A stretch of DNA of 47,319 nt from Burkholderiaceae bacterium (GTDB lineage: Bacteria; Pseudomonadota; Gammaproteobacteria; Burkholderiales; Burkholderiaceae_E), in the NCBI GenBank assembly GCA_016710525.1, contig JADJVQ010000066.1, positions 1 through 47,319 of the forward strand. Direction: 5' to 3'. Within the stretch, counting starts at the first letter, position 1. Every line of letters begins with the position of its first letter. Below, piece after piece: positions 7,058 through 14,578 of this stretch. A model generated the notes under the pieces. The model was not told the origin of the DNA. It worked only from the letters and a program-made list of their open reading frames with translations, and made no database searches. The position numbers were made by a program, and so were the translations under genes.

Positions 7058-7426
7058 ATGTCGACAGGTCCGGACCTGCTCACAACCGTTCTCGGTCTGC
7101 TCTGCGGACTCGGCGAACTTCGACAGCGCAAGATGTTCGGCGGAACCTACATCTATTGCGACAATCTGTTCATTGCCACCGTGCACGACGGCACGCTCTA
7201 CTTCAAGGCCAATGCCAACACTGCGCCGGAGTTTGTAGCGCGCGGCCTTCGCCCTTTTTCATACCCCAAAGAAGGCGGAACCGCTACGCTTCGCTACTAT
7301 CAGGCGCCGTCCGAAGTGTTCAACGACCGCACGGCCATGAAGTACTGGGCGGAGCGAGCGTTGGTCGCCGCGCGCCAAGACGCGTCCTCCAAGAAGGGGC
7401 GAAATGCCAAACCTCAAGATCACTGA
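7058..7426 (+). CDS. TfoX N-terminal domain protein
   Basis: From ATG 7058 the protein has 122 residues; an upstream GTG or ATG would add 14 unconserved ones. It matches the TfoX_N domain: LLCGLGELRQRKMFGGTYIYCDNLFIATVHDGTLYFKAN near the start, then PFSYPKEGG and a YWAERAL helix. The C-terminal TfoX helical half-domain is absent, as in the many short family members of unknown role, so a competence function should not be assumed. Its end overlaps the next gene by 23 bases. Confidence 0.85.
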   Translation: MSTGPDLLTTVLGLLCGLGELRQRKMFGGTYIYCDNLFIATVHDGTLYFKANANTAPEFVARGLRPFSYPKEGGTATLRYYQAPSEVFNDRTAMKYWAERALVAARQDASSKKGRNAKPQDH

Positions 7427-7772
7427 AATCAAGGCATTCGTCCCATCCAAGGACTTCGAGCTGTCCAAGCAGTTCTACAAGGATCTTGGATTCACCATGG
7501 CCTCCGAAGGGGGCGGTGTCGCCTACTTTCATTTGGGCCATGTCAGTTTTCTCCTCCAGGATTTCTGCGCTGAATCTCTTGCCGAGAATTTCATGATGCA
7601 CATCCTGGTCGAAGATGTGAACGCCTGGTGGAATCAAGTTCAGCAGAGCGGCGTTCTCGCGAAGTACGGGGTCAAAGTCACCGCGTTGGAAGATCAGCCG
7701 TGGCGCATGCGGGACTTCTGCCTCTACGACCCGTCGGGTGTTCTTTGGCGCATTGGACAGAACACCGATTGA
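7404..7772 (+). CDS. VOC (glyoxalase/bleomycin-resistance fold) protein, copy 1
   Basis: A 122-aa single VOC unit with two beta-alpha-beta-beta-beta modules: ITEIKAFVPSKDFELSKQFYKDLGF and then ENFMMHILVEDVNAWW...DPSGVLWRIGQ. It is about 76% identical to the VOC protein at 16602 (93 of 122 residues by eye), so the two are recent duplicates about 9 kb apart. It overlaps the TfoX-domain gene and precedes a cupin gene by 18 bases, suggesting one transcript. Substrate unknown. Confidence 0.9.
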   Translation: MPNLKITEIKAFVPSKDFELSKQFYKDLGFTMASEGGGVAYFHLGHVSFLLQDFCAESLAENFMMHILVEDVNAWWNQVQQSGVLAKYGVKVTALEDQPWRMRDFCLYDPSGVLWRIGQNTD

Positions 7773-7790
7773 AGACGGCATCCACCGCTC

Positions 7791-8207
7791 ATGCCCGACT
7801 TCAATTCCCTCCAACTGCCGGAAGCCTTCAGTGTTCTCGCACCCGACGGTTCCGAGGTGCGAGTCCTGCTCGGTCTTCAGGGGGGAGGAATGGCGCACTT
7901 TCAGCTCGCGCCAGGCCAGGTATCGGCCGCAGTCACGCATCGCAGCGTCGAGGAAATCTGGTTCGTCGTCTCGGGCGCGGGCCAGATGTGGCGCAGGCAA
8001 GGCCAACGGGAGGAGGTCACCGAGCTCGTTCCCGGCCTGTGCCTGACCATCCCCCTTGGCACTGCCTTTCAGTTTCGAGCCGCGGCCACATCGCCGCTGG
8101 CCGCAGTGGCCATCACCATGCCACCGTGGCCGGGTGAAGACGAGGCGATCCTGGTGGCCGGCCCTTGGCAGCCGGGCCGCGGCCAGGAAGGTTCAGAATG
8201 CAGCTGA
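7791..8207 (+). CDS. Cupin-domain protein
   Basis: A 138-aa protein with one cupin barrel. Motif 1 is represented by QVSAAVTHRSVEEIWFVVSGAGQMW (His near residue 48, Glu near 52) and motif 2 by PGLCLTIPLGTAFQFRA. It probably binds a metal, though the second-motif His is replaced by Phe (AFQF), so activity is uncertain. It lies 18 bases behind VOC copy 1 in the same direction. Confidence 0.85.
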   Translation: MPDFNSLQLPEAFSVLAPDGSEVRVLLGLQGGGMAHFQLAPGQVSAAVTHRSVEEIWFVVSGAGQMWRRQGQREEVTELVPGLCLTIPLGTAFQFRAAATSPLAAVAITMPPWPGEDEAILVAGPWQPGRGQEGSECS

Positions 8208-8339
8208 CCCTTCACTCGAGCTGACGCGTTCGGCCGCATTCAAAGGACCGCCTCATAGGGATCCCGCCAACCTCGAAGTCCGGCAGAAATCGCGGCCAAG
8301 GTTCAGCGCATGGTGGTCGATCTCCATCTGCCGATTTCA

Positions 8340-8512
8340 ACCACGCTTGGCGTACTGGGCTTGAACGGCATCACCGCCTACTTCGCATTCCTCGACCTGG
8401 GGCAACCCAGACCCGGTGAGACCGTCGTGGTCTCGACGGCCGCCAGTTCGGTTGGGTCTTGCGTGGCCAGATCGCGAAGCTCAGGGAGTGTCGCACAGTC
8501 GGCATCGCAGGG
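8340..8512 (+). pseudogene. Fragment of a zinc-free quinone-oxidoreductase-like (MDR) enzyme
   Basis: The reading TLGVLGLNGITAYFAFLDLGQPRPGETVVVSTAASSVGS matches the nucleotide-binding segment of NADP-dependent MDR oxidoreductases of the prostaglandin-reductase or curcumin-reductase type. After GS the reading moves by one base to GQIAKLRECRTVGIAG, which continues the same family, so there is a frameshift near 8460. Both the N-terminal half and the rest of the C-terminus are missing. Confidence 0.75.
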
Positions 8513-8735
8513 GCAAGACGCTGCTCGTGGCGACTGATCATCGAATCGAAGCATCGGGCCGCGTGCTGTTGGGCATGCCCGAGGTCGAGCTCGGCGTGCC
8601 GAACCCCTACTTTGCGGAATTGCTGTTTCGATTCTTGACCACGGAGTCGGCCGCATCCGAACTGATCTACTCGGGCGAACTCGTCACGGCGGAGCAGGCA
8701 TCGGCCTGATCAATGCGGTGACCGGCACTTTCGAG
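8510..8735 (+). pseudogene. Fragment of an enoyl-CoA hydratase/isomerase
   Basis: Immediately fused to the oxidoreductase remnant, the frame reads KTLLVATDHRIEASG, then GMPEVELGVPNP and LIYSGELVTAEQA. This is the C-terminal half of the crotonase fold, with the GxPEVxLGxxP substrate-pocket signature. A frameshift near 8700 leads to GIGLINAV. The catalytic first half is absent, so no activity is expected. Confidence 0.7.
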
Positions 8736-8893
8736 GCAATGGAGGGTACAAACCGAAGCAGAAACGTGGTCATCGAGTTTCCGAGTTACCAGGCAGCGCT
8801 TGAGTGCTATCGCTCGGCGGAATACCAGGATGCACTGAAACTGCGACATCCCGCTGCCGATGGCGACCTGAGCATCATTGAGGGGCTACGAAG
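8732..8893 (+). pseudogene. Fragment of a DUF1330 protein
   Basis: The frame FEAMEGTNRSRNVVIEFPSYQAALECYRSAEYQDALKLR...DGDLSIIEG matches the C-terminal two thirds of DUF1330 proteins, small dimeric alpha/beta-barrel proteins. The N-terminal strand is missing and is replaced by the end of the enoyl-CoA hydratase remnant. After residue IIEG the frame runs on into unconserved sequence. Confidence 0.75.
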
Positions 8894-9039
8894 GGCCATA
8901 CTGAAAGGCACAGCGTGGCTATGCCAGGATCTCTCCGCCTTGAGCCATCTGCGCCACACGAACACCTACCCAGGCCGTCGGCACAGTCGAAGGGTAGTGC
9001 GCCACGGCCTGCCCGCTTCAATCATCTTGGGGATTCGTC

Positions 9040-9660
9040 GTGAAGCCCAATCAGCTTATCTTTGTGCGTGATCAAGTATTTGCCATGTCGATGATGGCGA
9101 CGGCGCAACGCGGGCGCTTGTACTGCGAGAATGTGACGGATGATCAGCGAGAGGCTCTTCGCGAAGACCTCCGGAAGTGGTTGGGACAAAGAGCCGCTCT
9201 GTACGTGGAAGACGTCGCTGACGTGGATCACATGGCGGCCATCGAGCTTCTCGCGAACCACATCTCTTCGTGTCACCCAGGCACTTTGTTCGCACGAAGG
9301 TTTCGAATCGGGTCGGCACAAAAGATCTTGAATCTCTATCTTAAGTACCTCTGGTGCCTCGGCGAGATCAAGGCTCCACCGCACTGTCCCTTCGATTCGA
9401 TCGTCCTGGCCGAAATTCCAGGGTGTCGTGAAGTCCGATGGACCCAGTTCGACTCAATCGAGGAGTACGAACGAATCGTTCGCAAAGCTAGAAACGAGGC
9501 CGGCGACCTCGGCTTGGCCGAATGGGAACTGCGCATGTACAACGCCGCGGCGGCTAAAAGGGCGATTGCCGCCCGCAGTCAATCGGCAGGCGACGCTGCC
9601 AAGCGCTCAGGGAATGTTGAAGATGCCTTGGCCGTATTCGCGAAAGGAACAGTGAAGTGA
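9040..9660 (+). CDS. Conserved hypothetical protein, first gene of a nucleic-acid module
   Basis: A 206-aa soluble protein. Its centre reads FRIGSAQKILNLYLKYLWCLGEIKAPPHCPFDSIVLAEIPG, followed by WTQFDSIEEYERIVRKAR and GLAEWELRMYN; the last third is Ala-rich and helical. The Cys/His-containing middle (LWCLG...PPHCPFD) stands out but I cannot assign a fold or function. Its stop overlaps the start of the MGMT-like gene (GTGA, 9657-9660), which implies translational coupling and a shared job. Confidence 0.7.
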   Translation: MKPNQLIFVRDQVFAMSMMATAQRGRLYCENVTDDQREALREDLRKWLGQRAALYVEDVADVDHMAAIELLANHISSCHPGTLFARRFRIGSAQKILNLYLKYLWCLGEIKAPPHCPFDSIVLAEIPGCREVRWTQFDSIEEYERIVRKARNEAGDLGLAEWELRMYNAAAAKRAIAARSQSAGDAAKRSGNVEDALAVFAKGTVK

Positions 9661-10298
9661 GCTGGCAAGACTTGGTCGTTCTCCTGGCCCGCCACGTGCC
9701 GGAGGGAAGCTTGACCACCTACGCGGCCGTCTCTGTATGGGCCTACGGCAATCCCAGCATGAATCAGCCAGTCAGGTCGATGCTTCGCGGCGCGGTGAAT
9801 CACGGGTTCCAGACGCTGACCAATCGTGTCGTGGCCGCTGACGGACGACTCGCCGACTTGCCGGAGGGCGCGGGACAGCAGCGCGTCCAATTGGAAAGCG
9901 AGGGTGTGAGCTTTGACGCCAACGGGCGGATCGTCGGACTTGATGGTCTCCTGGTCAAGCTTCCGCGGTCTTCGAAAGGCGAAAGCTGGAGCCCTTGCCA
10001 CCAGTCGCTCATTGTCGTGGCAGCCTTGCCGCGCGAAGGCCCGACCGTGCGGTCGGAAATCGGTCGGCTTCCCAATCTGCCGCCCGACTGTAAACACCAC
10101 TCCAGGATCACGAGCCGCATCAATGGCAACACCAAGCTCCGACAAACTCGCAGTCCTCATCGACGCCGACAACGCCCAAGCCTCCATCGCTGCGGAACTC
10201 TTGGCCGAGATCGCCCGGTACGGTACAGCAACCATCAAGCGGGCCTATGGCGACTGGACGACCACGAATCTCTCAGGTTGGAAGGAGACCTTGCATAA
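9657..10298 (+). CDS. MGMT-like winged-helix DNA-binding protein, probably frameshifted at its end
   Basis: GTG start coupled to the previous gene. Residues 1-95 read WQDLVVLLARHVPEGSLTTYAAVSVWAYGNP...RSMLRGAVNHG...TNRVVAADGRL, the helix-turn-helix domain of O6-methylguanine methyltransferases. The methyl-acceptor PCHR motif is absent, and NHGFQ stands near that position. It is thus closer to alkyltransferase-like DNA-binding proteins than to a repair enzyme. Past residue 105 the sequence turns basic and unconserved and overlaps the NYN gene by 176 bases, so the natural end probably lies before 10123 and a frameshift is likely. Confidence 0.65.
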   Translation: MSWQDLVVLLARHVPEGSLTTYAAVSVWAYGNPSMNQPVRSMLRGAVNHGFQTLTNRVVAADGRLADLPEGAGQQRVQLESEGVSFDANGRIVGLDGLLVKLPRSSKGESWSPCHQSLIVVAALPREGPTVRSEIGRLPNLPPDCKHHSRITSRINGNTKLRQTRSPHRRRQRPSLHRCGTLGRDRPVRYSNHQAGLWRLDDHESLRLEGDLA

Positions 10299-10848
10299 CC
10301 TCGCGATACAACCGATCCAGCAGTTTCGCTTCACGGTCGGGAAGAATGCGACAGACTCGGCGCTGATCATCGACGCGATGGATCTTTTGCACACTGGAGC
10401 AGTGGATGGCTTTTGCCTGATCTCGTCGGACAGTGACTTCACCCGTCTGGCAACTCGAATTCGCGAAGCCGGTCTTGCGGTATATGGATTCGGCGAGGAG
10501 AAGACCCCCCGCCCCTTCGTCGCAGCCTGCGACAAGTTCGTCTATACCGAGATCCTTCGGCCCGCCGGCAAGGGTGCTCCCGCGCCTTCGTTGATGTCTC
10601 CAAATAAGTCGATCCAGCCGACTCTCGTCACCGCGATTGCCGCTGCGGCCCGGGAGGACGGTTGGGCTCCGCTTTCAATGGTCGGCAACTTGCTGATCAA
10701 GGCGAATCCGTCGTTCGATCCGAGGAACTTCGGATTTCCCAAGCTCGGCGAACTTGTTCGCGCGCAGGCGTCTCTCGAGGTCAAGGCGGTGCCGGTGAGC
10801 GAGGGCTCGCCGATAGTTCATCTGTTCGTGCGGCAGCGTGACGCGTGA
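10123..10848 (+). CDS. NYN-domain RNase-like protein with C-terminal LOTUS/OST-HTH domain
   Basis: A 241-aa protein chosen from ATG 10123, where conservation begins. The NYN (PIN-like) domain shows LAVLIDADNAQ (first Asp pair), KRAYGDW, NATDSALIIDAMDLL (acidic pair) and GFCLISSDSDFTRLATRIREAG. These acidic residues would bind metal for RNA cleavage. The C-terminal 80 residues (TLVTAIAAAAREDGWAPLSMVGNLLIK...FGFPKLGELV) fit a LOTUS/OST-HTH fold, which binds RNA or protein. It resembles the LabA/DUF88 group. It follows the MGMT-like gene in the same direction and its stop codon lies in a 9-bp inverted repeat. Confidence 0.85.
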   Translation: MATPSSDKLAVLIDADNAQASIAAELLAEIARYGTATIKRAYGDWTTTNLSGWKETLHNLAIQPIQQFRFTVGKNATDSALIIDAMDLLHTGAVDGFCLISSDSDFTRLATRIREAGLAVYGFGEEKTPRPFVAACDKFVYTEILRPAGKGAPAPSLMSPNKSIQPTLVTAIAAAAREDGWAPLSMVGNLLIKANPSFDPRNFGFPKLGELVRAQASLEVKAVPVSEGSPIVHLFVRQRDA

Positions 10849-10895
10849 CCCAAATTCGAGTTGACGACGGGATCCCGGCGAAATAGTTTGGGTCA
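10846..10895. repeat. Inverted repeat behind the NYN gene
   Basis: TGACCCAAA at 10846-10854 and TTTGGGTCA at 10887-10895 are perfect complements. A GGGATCCC palindrome lies inside the loop. The left arm contains the TGA stop of the NYN gene. There is no T-run, so it may be a transcript-stabilising stem or an operator for the next gene rather than a rho-independent terminator. Confidence 0.5.
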
Positions 10896-10965
10896 TGGTT
10901 GTCGGTCCGGAGCTGCCGGCACCGGCCCGCAACGAAGTGCTGCGAGACGTCACGGAAGGCCCCAC

Positions 10966-11717
10966 ATGGCAACCTTGAACGAGAAACCCGTCCGACTCCT
11001 GATGCACGACATGATCGTGTCGATGGGGTTGGTTTCTGGTCAGGCCTTTACCCGTGAACAGGCGGTTCAGTGGTTCAGTGAGCACTACCCCAACGTCAAA
11101 CAAGGCACGGTCGCGGCGCATCTCATTCGCCTTTCGACCAACGTTCCTTCCCGCCTTCAGTACAGCCCGCGGGCCGACGGATCGGACGACAAGTTCTTCA
11201 AGATCGACAGCACGCACTTCCGGCTCTACGAGCCTGGAAAAGATCCGACCCCGATATCGGAACTCACCCCGAGGTCGAGGAGCCCCAGGATCCAATGCCG
11301 CCGGGATCGTCGGAATTCGCGTACGAGCACGATCTTCGCGACTACTTGGCCCGCAACCTGCAAATCCTCGAACCGTCTCTGCGGCTCTACAACGATGAAG
11401 GAATAACGGGCGTCGAGTTTCCCGTCGGTGGACGATACATCGACATTTTGGCGGTGGATGTCACCGGTGGGTACGTCGTGATCGAGCTGAAGGTTTCAAA
11501 GGGCTATGATCGAGTCGTGGGACAGCTGCTGCGCTACCTCAGTTGGATCAAGAAGCACCACGCCGAACCCGGCCAGCGCGTAAGGGGCATCATCATCGCG
11601 AAACAAATTAGCGAGGATCTGCGCCTGGCCTGCTCAGAACTGCCATCGGTCTCGTTGTTCGAATACGAACTGTCCGTGTCGGTCAGGCAAGTTGCCCTTG
11701 ACCATGGTGATGCATAG
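10966..11717 (+). pseudogene. Winged-helix plus NucS-like PD-(D/E)XK nuclease, split by one frameshift
   Basis: ATG 10966 opens MATLNEKPVRLLMHDMIVSMG, a winged-helix-like domain of about 90 residues (AFTREQAVQWFSEHYPN...GTVAAHLIRLSTN...FFKIDSTHFRLY). Between about 11250 and 11285 the frame changes, and the second half (EEPQDPMPPGSSEFAYEHDLRDYLARNL...) continues to 11717. This part carries the nuclease core GGRYIDILAVD, VVIELKVSKG and a GQLLRYLSWIKKH helix, as in DUF91/NucS-type endonucleases. The two halves belong to one protein of about 250 residues. A real frameshift, a programmed one or a sequencing error cannot be told apart here. Confidence 0.8.
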
Positions 11718-11801
11718 GGTTTTGTGAGGCTTGCCGTGGGCTCGCCGACAACTTGGGGTACATATCTTTCGAGCGGATCCCGCTATGCCTGCACTCGACC
11801 C

Positions 11802-12137
11802 ATGAGCAGAGCTCGCCCAACCACGCATAAAAAGGCCAGCGCTCAGCCCCAGACCAAACGGGCAGCAGACCATGAAGCCAGGCGAACCAAACGCCGCGAC
11901 GAAGTTCGCGCCTCTTGGGCCGCGGGGCTACTGGCAGTGCTCCTTGCGACTGGCAGCCTGGTGTACTTCCTGAACTCCAACGGCCCTCCGTTCGAAGGCC
12001 GCGGCGCCGCACTGGCAAACTGGCTCTACGCACAGTTTGGTCCGATGGGACCGGCACTTCCGTGGCCCGCCATCTCCGGCACTCTGGCCCTCGTATCCCT
12101 CGCCGCATCGCGAAGCTGGGGAAAAGACATCACGTGA
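11802..12137 (+). CDS. Small hypothetical membrane protein
   Basis: From ATG 11802, a 111-aa protein with a very basic N-terminus (THKKASAQPQTKRAADHEARRTKRR). It has two hydrophobic helices, WAAGLLAVLLATGSLVYFL and a second one around ALPWPAISGTLALVSLAA, with a short aromatic loop between them. The family is not recognised. An upstream start at 11724 would only add unconserved residues. Confidence 0.55.
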   Translation: MSRARPTTHKKASAQPQTKRAADHEARRTKRRDEVRASWAAGLLAVLLATGSLVYFLNSNGPPFEGRGAALANWLYAQFGPMGPALPWPAISGTLALVSLAASRSWGKDIT

Positions 12138-12195
12138 TTCCGGGACAAACCGTGAATGCAGCCCAACCCGTCTCACCCAACCACCAAGGCATCTC

Positions 12196-12480
12196 ATGCT
12201 GATCGTCTCTGGCCGACTGTTCCTCAAACCGGGCACGCGAGACCAGTTCCTGGCGTCTTGCGAGCCGAGCATCCGCCTCGCACGGGTCGCGGCGGGATGC
12301 CTCGACTTCGCGGTTTCAGCCGACACGATCGACCCCGACCGCGCCAACGTGTATGAGGCGTGGACTGACGCACAGAGTCTCGAGGTTTTCCGAGGAAGCG
12401 GTCCGGACGATCCGTCGTTCGCGTTCATTGTCCGAGCCGACGTCGAACGTCACGAAGTCTCGCAGAGTGGTCCGCCTTGA
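12196..12480 (+). CDS. Antibiotic biosynthesis monooxygenase (ABM)-domain protein
   Basis: A 94-aa single-domain protein: LIVSGRLFLKPGTRDQFLASCEPSIRLARVAAGCLDFAVSAD, then ANVYEAWTDAQSLEVFRGS. This is the ferredoxin-like ABM fold used by cofactor-free quinol or heme monooxygenases. The ATG at 12196 was chosen because the first strand begins there. The conserved YE.W centre is present. The upstream 30 bases (GCCCAACCCGTC...AAGGC) resemble a collapsed attC site, but weakly. Confidence 0.85.
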   Translation: MLIVSGRLFLKPGTRDQFLASCEPSIRLARVAAGCLDFAVSADTIDPDRANVYEAWTDAQSLEVFRGSGPDDPSFAFIVRADVERHEVSQSGPP

Positions 12481-12567
12481 AGGGGCGTTGCCTCGATGAC
12501 CGTGTCACCGCGATCGCATCCCCAATGAGCGGCGCACGGGGGCGCCGTCGGCGGCGAGCCGCCGTGT

Positions 12568-13593
12568 TCAGGGCTTGAGCGCCGTACCGAAGAAACTCAC
12601 GACCGCCGCGTTGAATTCGCGGTGAAACGCCACCCGGTCGAACCCCGGCAGACTGTTGCACAGGGGCGGCGCCATCCCGGCGAAGCGCGGCGTGCACGGC
12701 GCCAGGAAGTCGAAGTGGCCAGCTTTGGGCACCTCGCGGTAGTCCAGCGGCCTGGGCAGCGCCGCACGCACGGCTTCGGCATAGAAGGGCTGCGGCAGCA
12801 CCGCGTCGTCTTCCGCGCGCCAGAGCTGGATCGGCACCGAGACGGCCGCGAGCGACTCCTGGGTGAAGGTGAACCCAAGGGCCGGCGCCGCCACGACAGC
12901 GGCGCGCACCCGTGCGTCACGGCCCGTCTGGATGCCCGCGCTTGCCGCCGCGGCCGCCGCGGCAGGGCGCCGGGAGATCAGCTGGCACGCGTAGTGATCG
13001 GGGTGCTGCTGGCAATGCGCAGCGATGCGCCCAAGATCGAAGGCACCGCCCACCACGGTCAATGCGGTGAACGCACCCGACGAAAATCCGAAGACGCCGA
13101 CGCGTGCGGGATCGATGTGGTCCCGTCCATGCCACTTGGTCAGCATATGGTCGATCACGCGGCTCACATGACGCGGGCGATCCATGACGGAGGCCTCTTT
13201 GCTCTGATCGGCGTGGTTGTCCCCGGTGTGCGAGACCGCGGCGACCACATAACCCGCCTGGGCCAGCGCGATCGCCGTGTCGTGATGGCCGAGTGAAGAG
13301 CCGCCATTGCCATGCGACATCACGATCAGCGGCAGACCCCGGCCCGCAACGGCAGCGCCGCGGGCGATGTCGAGCGTAAACGGCCCCAGAGTGACCTGCT
13401 GGGCTGCCGCCTCCGTGGGATACCAGAGCGACACCTCCAGCGGCTTGTCCGTGCCGTCGGCGGCCTGCAGGGCCTCGAAACCAGCGGCCACCGGCGCCGC
13501 CGCCTGCACCGGCGAGAACAAACCGGCGGAAATGCAGAACAAGGCCGAACAGGCCAGGCGAGAAACGAAGCGGGGCGGGTGGAAGGTTTTCAT
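12568..13593 (-). CDS. Secreted alpha/beta hydrolase (PAF-acetylhydrolase / dienelactone-hydrolase type)
   Basis: A 341-aa protein with a signal peptide (MKTFHPPRFVSRLACSALFCISAGLFSPVQA). The mature part has a Trp-Tyr-Pro strand (VSLWYPTEA), an oxyanion segment (IVMSHGNGGSS) and the nucleophile elbow GFSSGAF (Ser about residue 171). An acidic residue lies in WRAEDDAVLP and the catalytic His in KAGHFDFL. It resembles bacterial PAF-AH-like lipases acting in the periplasm. It is divergent from a TetR gene, and a strong double operator lies in the shared 214-bp gap, so it is the likely target of that repressor. Confidence 0.88.
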   Translation of the reverse strand: MKTFHPPRFVSRLACSALFCISAGLFSPVQAAAPVAAGFEALQAADGTDKPLEVSLWYPTEAAAQQVTLGPFTLDIARGAAVAGRGLPLIVMSHGNGGSSLGHHDTAIALAQAGYVVAAVSHTGDNHADQSKEASVMDRPRHVSRVIDHMLTKWHGRDHIDPARVGVFGFSSGAFTALTVVGGAFDLGRIAAHCQQHPDHYACQLISRRPAAAAAAASAGIQTGRDARVRAAVVAAPALGFTFTQESLAAVSVPIQLWRAEDDAVLPQPFYAEAVRAALPRPLDYREVPKAGHFDFLAPCTPRFAGMAPPLCNSLPGFDRVAFHREFNAAVVSFFGTALKP

Positions 13594-13736
13594 TGGTAAC
13601 TCCTCGGGGTGCTGGGTGGGCGTCCGGTCTTCACCGGCCCGCCGTTTGCGCGTCCTGCGCCTTGGTCACACACCAGGTGGTGCGTCGCCCGCGATCGGCG
13701 CGATCGCAGGGGTCATGGAGCGGCTTCCGCCTCCGT

Positions 13737-13784
13737 GTAATCACTGCTTACATGAGAGCTTACCGCAATGTATGCAGCGATTAC
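13737..13784. promoter_or_regulatory. Probable TetR operator, paired inverted half-sites
   Basis: Arms GTAATCACTGCTTACAT (13737-13753) and ATGTATGCAGCGATTAC (13768-13784) are complementary at 15 of 17 positions, with 14 bases between. Each arm is itself nearly palindromic (GTAAxxxxxxxTTAC). The element lies midway between the divergent hydrolase and TetR start codons, ending 23 bases before the TetR ATG, so one repressor could control both directions. Confidence 0.75.
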
Positions 13785-13807
13785 AATACCCGGGAGGAGA
13801 ATTCACC

Positions 13808-14455
13808 ATGGCCCGATCGCCGTCAGCAACCAGCCCGTCCCCGGAACCGAAGAAGCCCGCCTACCACCACGGGGATTTGCGACGCGCGCTGCTCGACGCG
13901 ACCGTCCAGCTCATCGAGGAGCAGGGCCTGGAGGCTGTCAGCGTGCGCGAGGTGGCTCGCCGAACCGGCGTATCGCCCGGTGCGCCGTTCCGCCACTTCC
14001 CGAGCCGCACGGCCTTGCTGACCGCCGTGGCGGAGGTCGCGCAGGAACGCCTCGTTCAAGCCGTGGAAGCATCGCTGCGCAATGAAGACCAGGTCGACCC
14101 GCTGCTGAAGTTCCGCGCCATCGGACGCGGCTTTCTTCGCTGGGCGTTCGCCAACCCGACCCACTTTCAGGTGATTTCCTCGCGCGCTGTGATCGAGTAC
14201 GAGCGCCCCTCGCTGCGCGAGCGCAATGACGGACTGCGAGGAACCATGCACGCGCTGCTGACTCAGGCGGCGGCAACCGGCGGCCTGCGGCCGGGAGAAG
14301 TGAGCCGGCACGTCCTTGCCGGCAGGGCGCTGGTCTACGGGCTCGCGCGCATGCACATCGACGGTCAGTTTCCGAGCTGGGGCGTCGACGGCGCGAACGC
14401 GCTGGACGAAAGCATCGCCATTCTCGACCAGTTCATCGCGTCGATCTCGGCATAG
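13808..14455 (+). CDS. TetR/AcrR-family transcriptional regulator
   Basis: A 215-aa protein from ATG 13808, which follows a strong GGGAGGAG ribosome-binding site. Residues 20-70 form the TetR N-terminal domain: YHHGDLRRALLDATVQLIEEQGLEAVSVREVARRTGVSPGAPFRHFPSRTALL. The remainder is an all-helical ligand and dimer domain ending in a WG-containing turn. It resembles the group with a TetR_C_13/WHG-like C-terminus. Divergent from the hydrolase gene with two operators in between; autorepression plus control of the hydrolase is inferred. Confidence 0.92.
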   Translation: MARSPSATSPSPEPKKPAYHHGDLRRALLDATVQLIEEQGLEAVSVREVARRTGVSPGAPFRHFPSRTALLTAVAEVAQERLVQAVEASLRNEDQVDPLLKFRAIGRGFLRWAFANPTHFQVISSRAVIEYERPSLRERNDGLRGTMHALLTQAAATGGLRPGEVSRHVLAGRALVYGLARMHIDGQFPSWGVDGANALDESIAILDQFIASISA

Positions 14456-14578
14456 CGGGCGCCGCCCACGCCAATCGCACATTCCCGGCGGCCATCACGA
14501 CGCATCGTTAGAAAGCCAACTGCGGTAGCGCGAGCGTTCGCGTTAAGCTCACGCCCGGTCGTCTCAGGAGATCAGCCG

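Noticed and set aside
9913..10122. N-terminal extension of the NYN gene
   Set aside because: The 70 extra residues are Ser/Arg-rich, unconserved and overlap the MGMT-like gene; the NYN domain starts directly after ATG 10123.
12159..12188. GCCCAACCCGTC...AAGGC before the ABM gene as a collapsed attC site
   Set aside because: Only about 30 bases long with no central stem and no GTT core; too weak to call.
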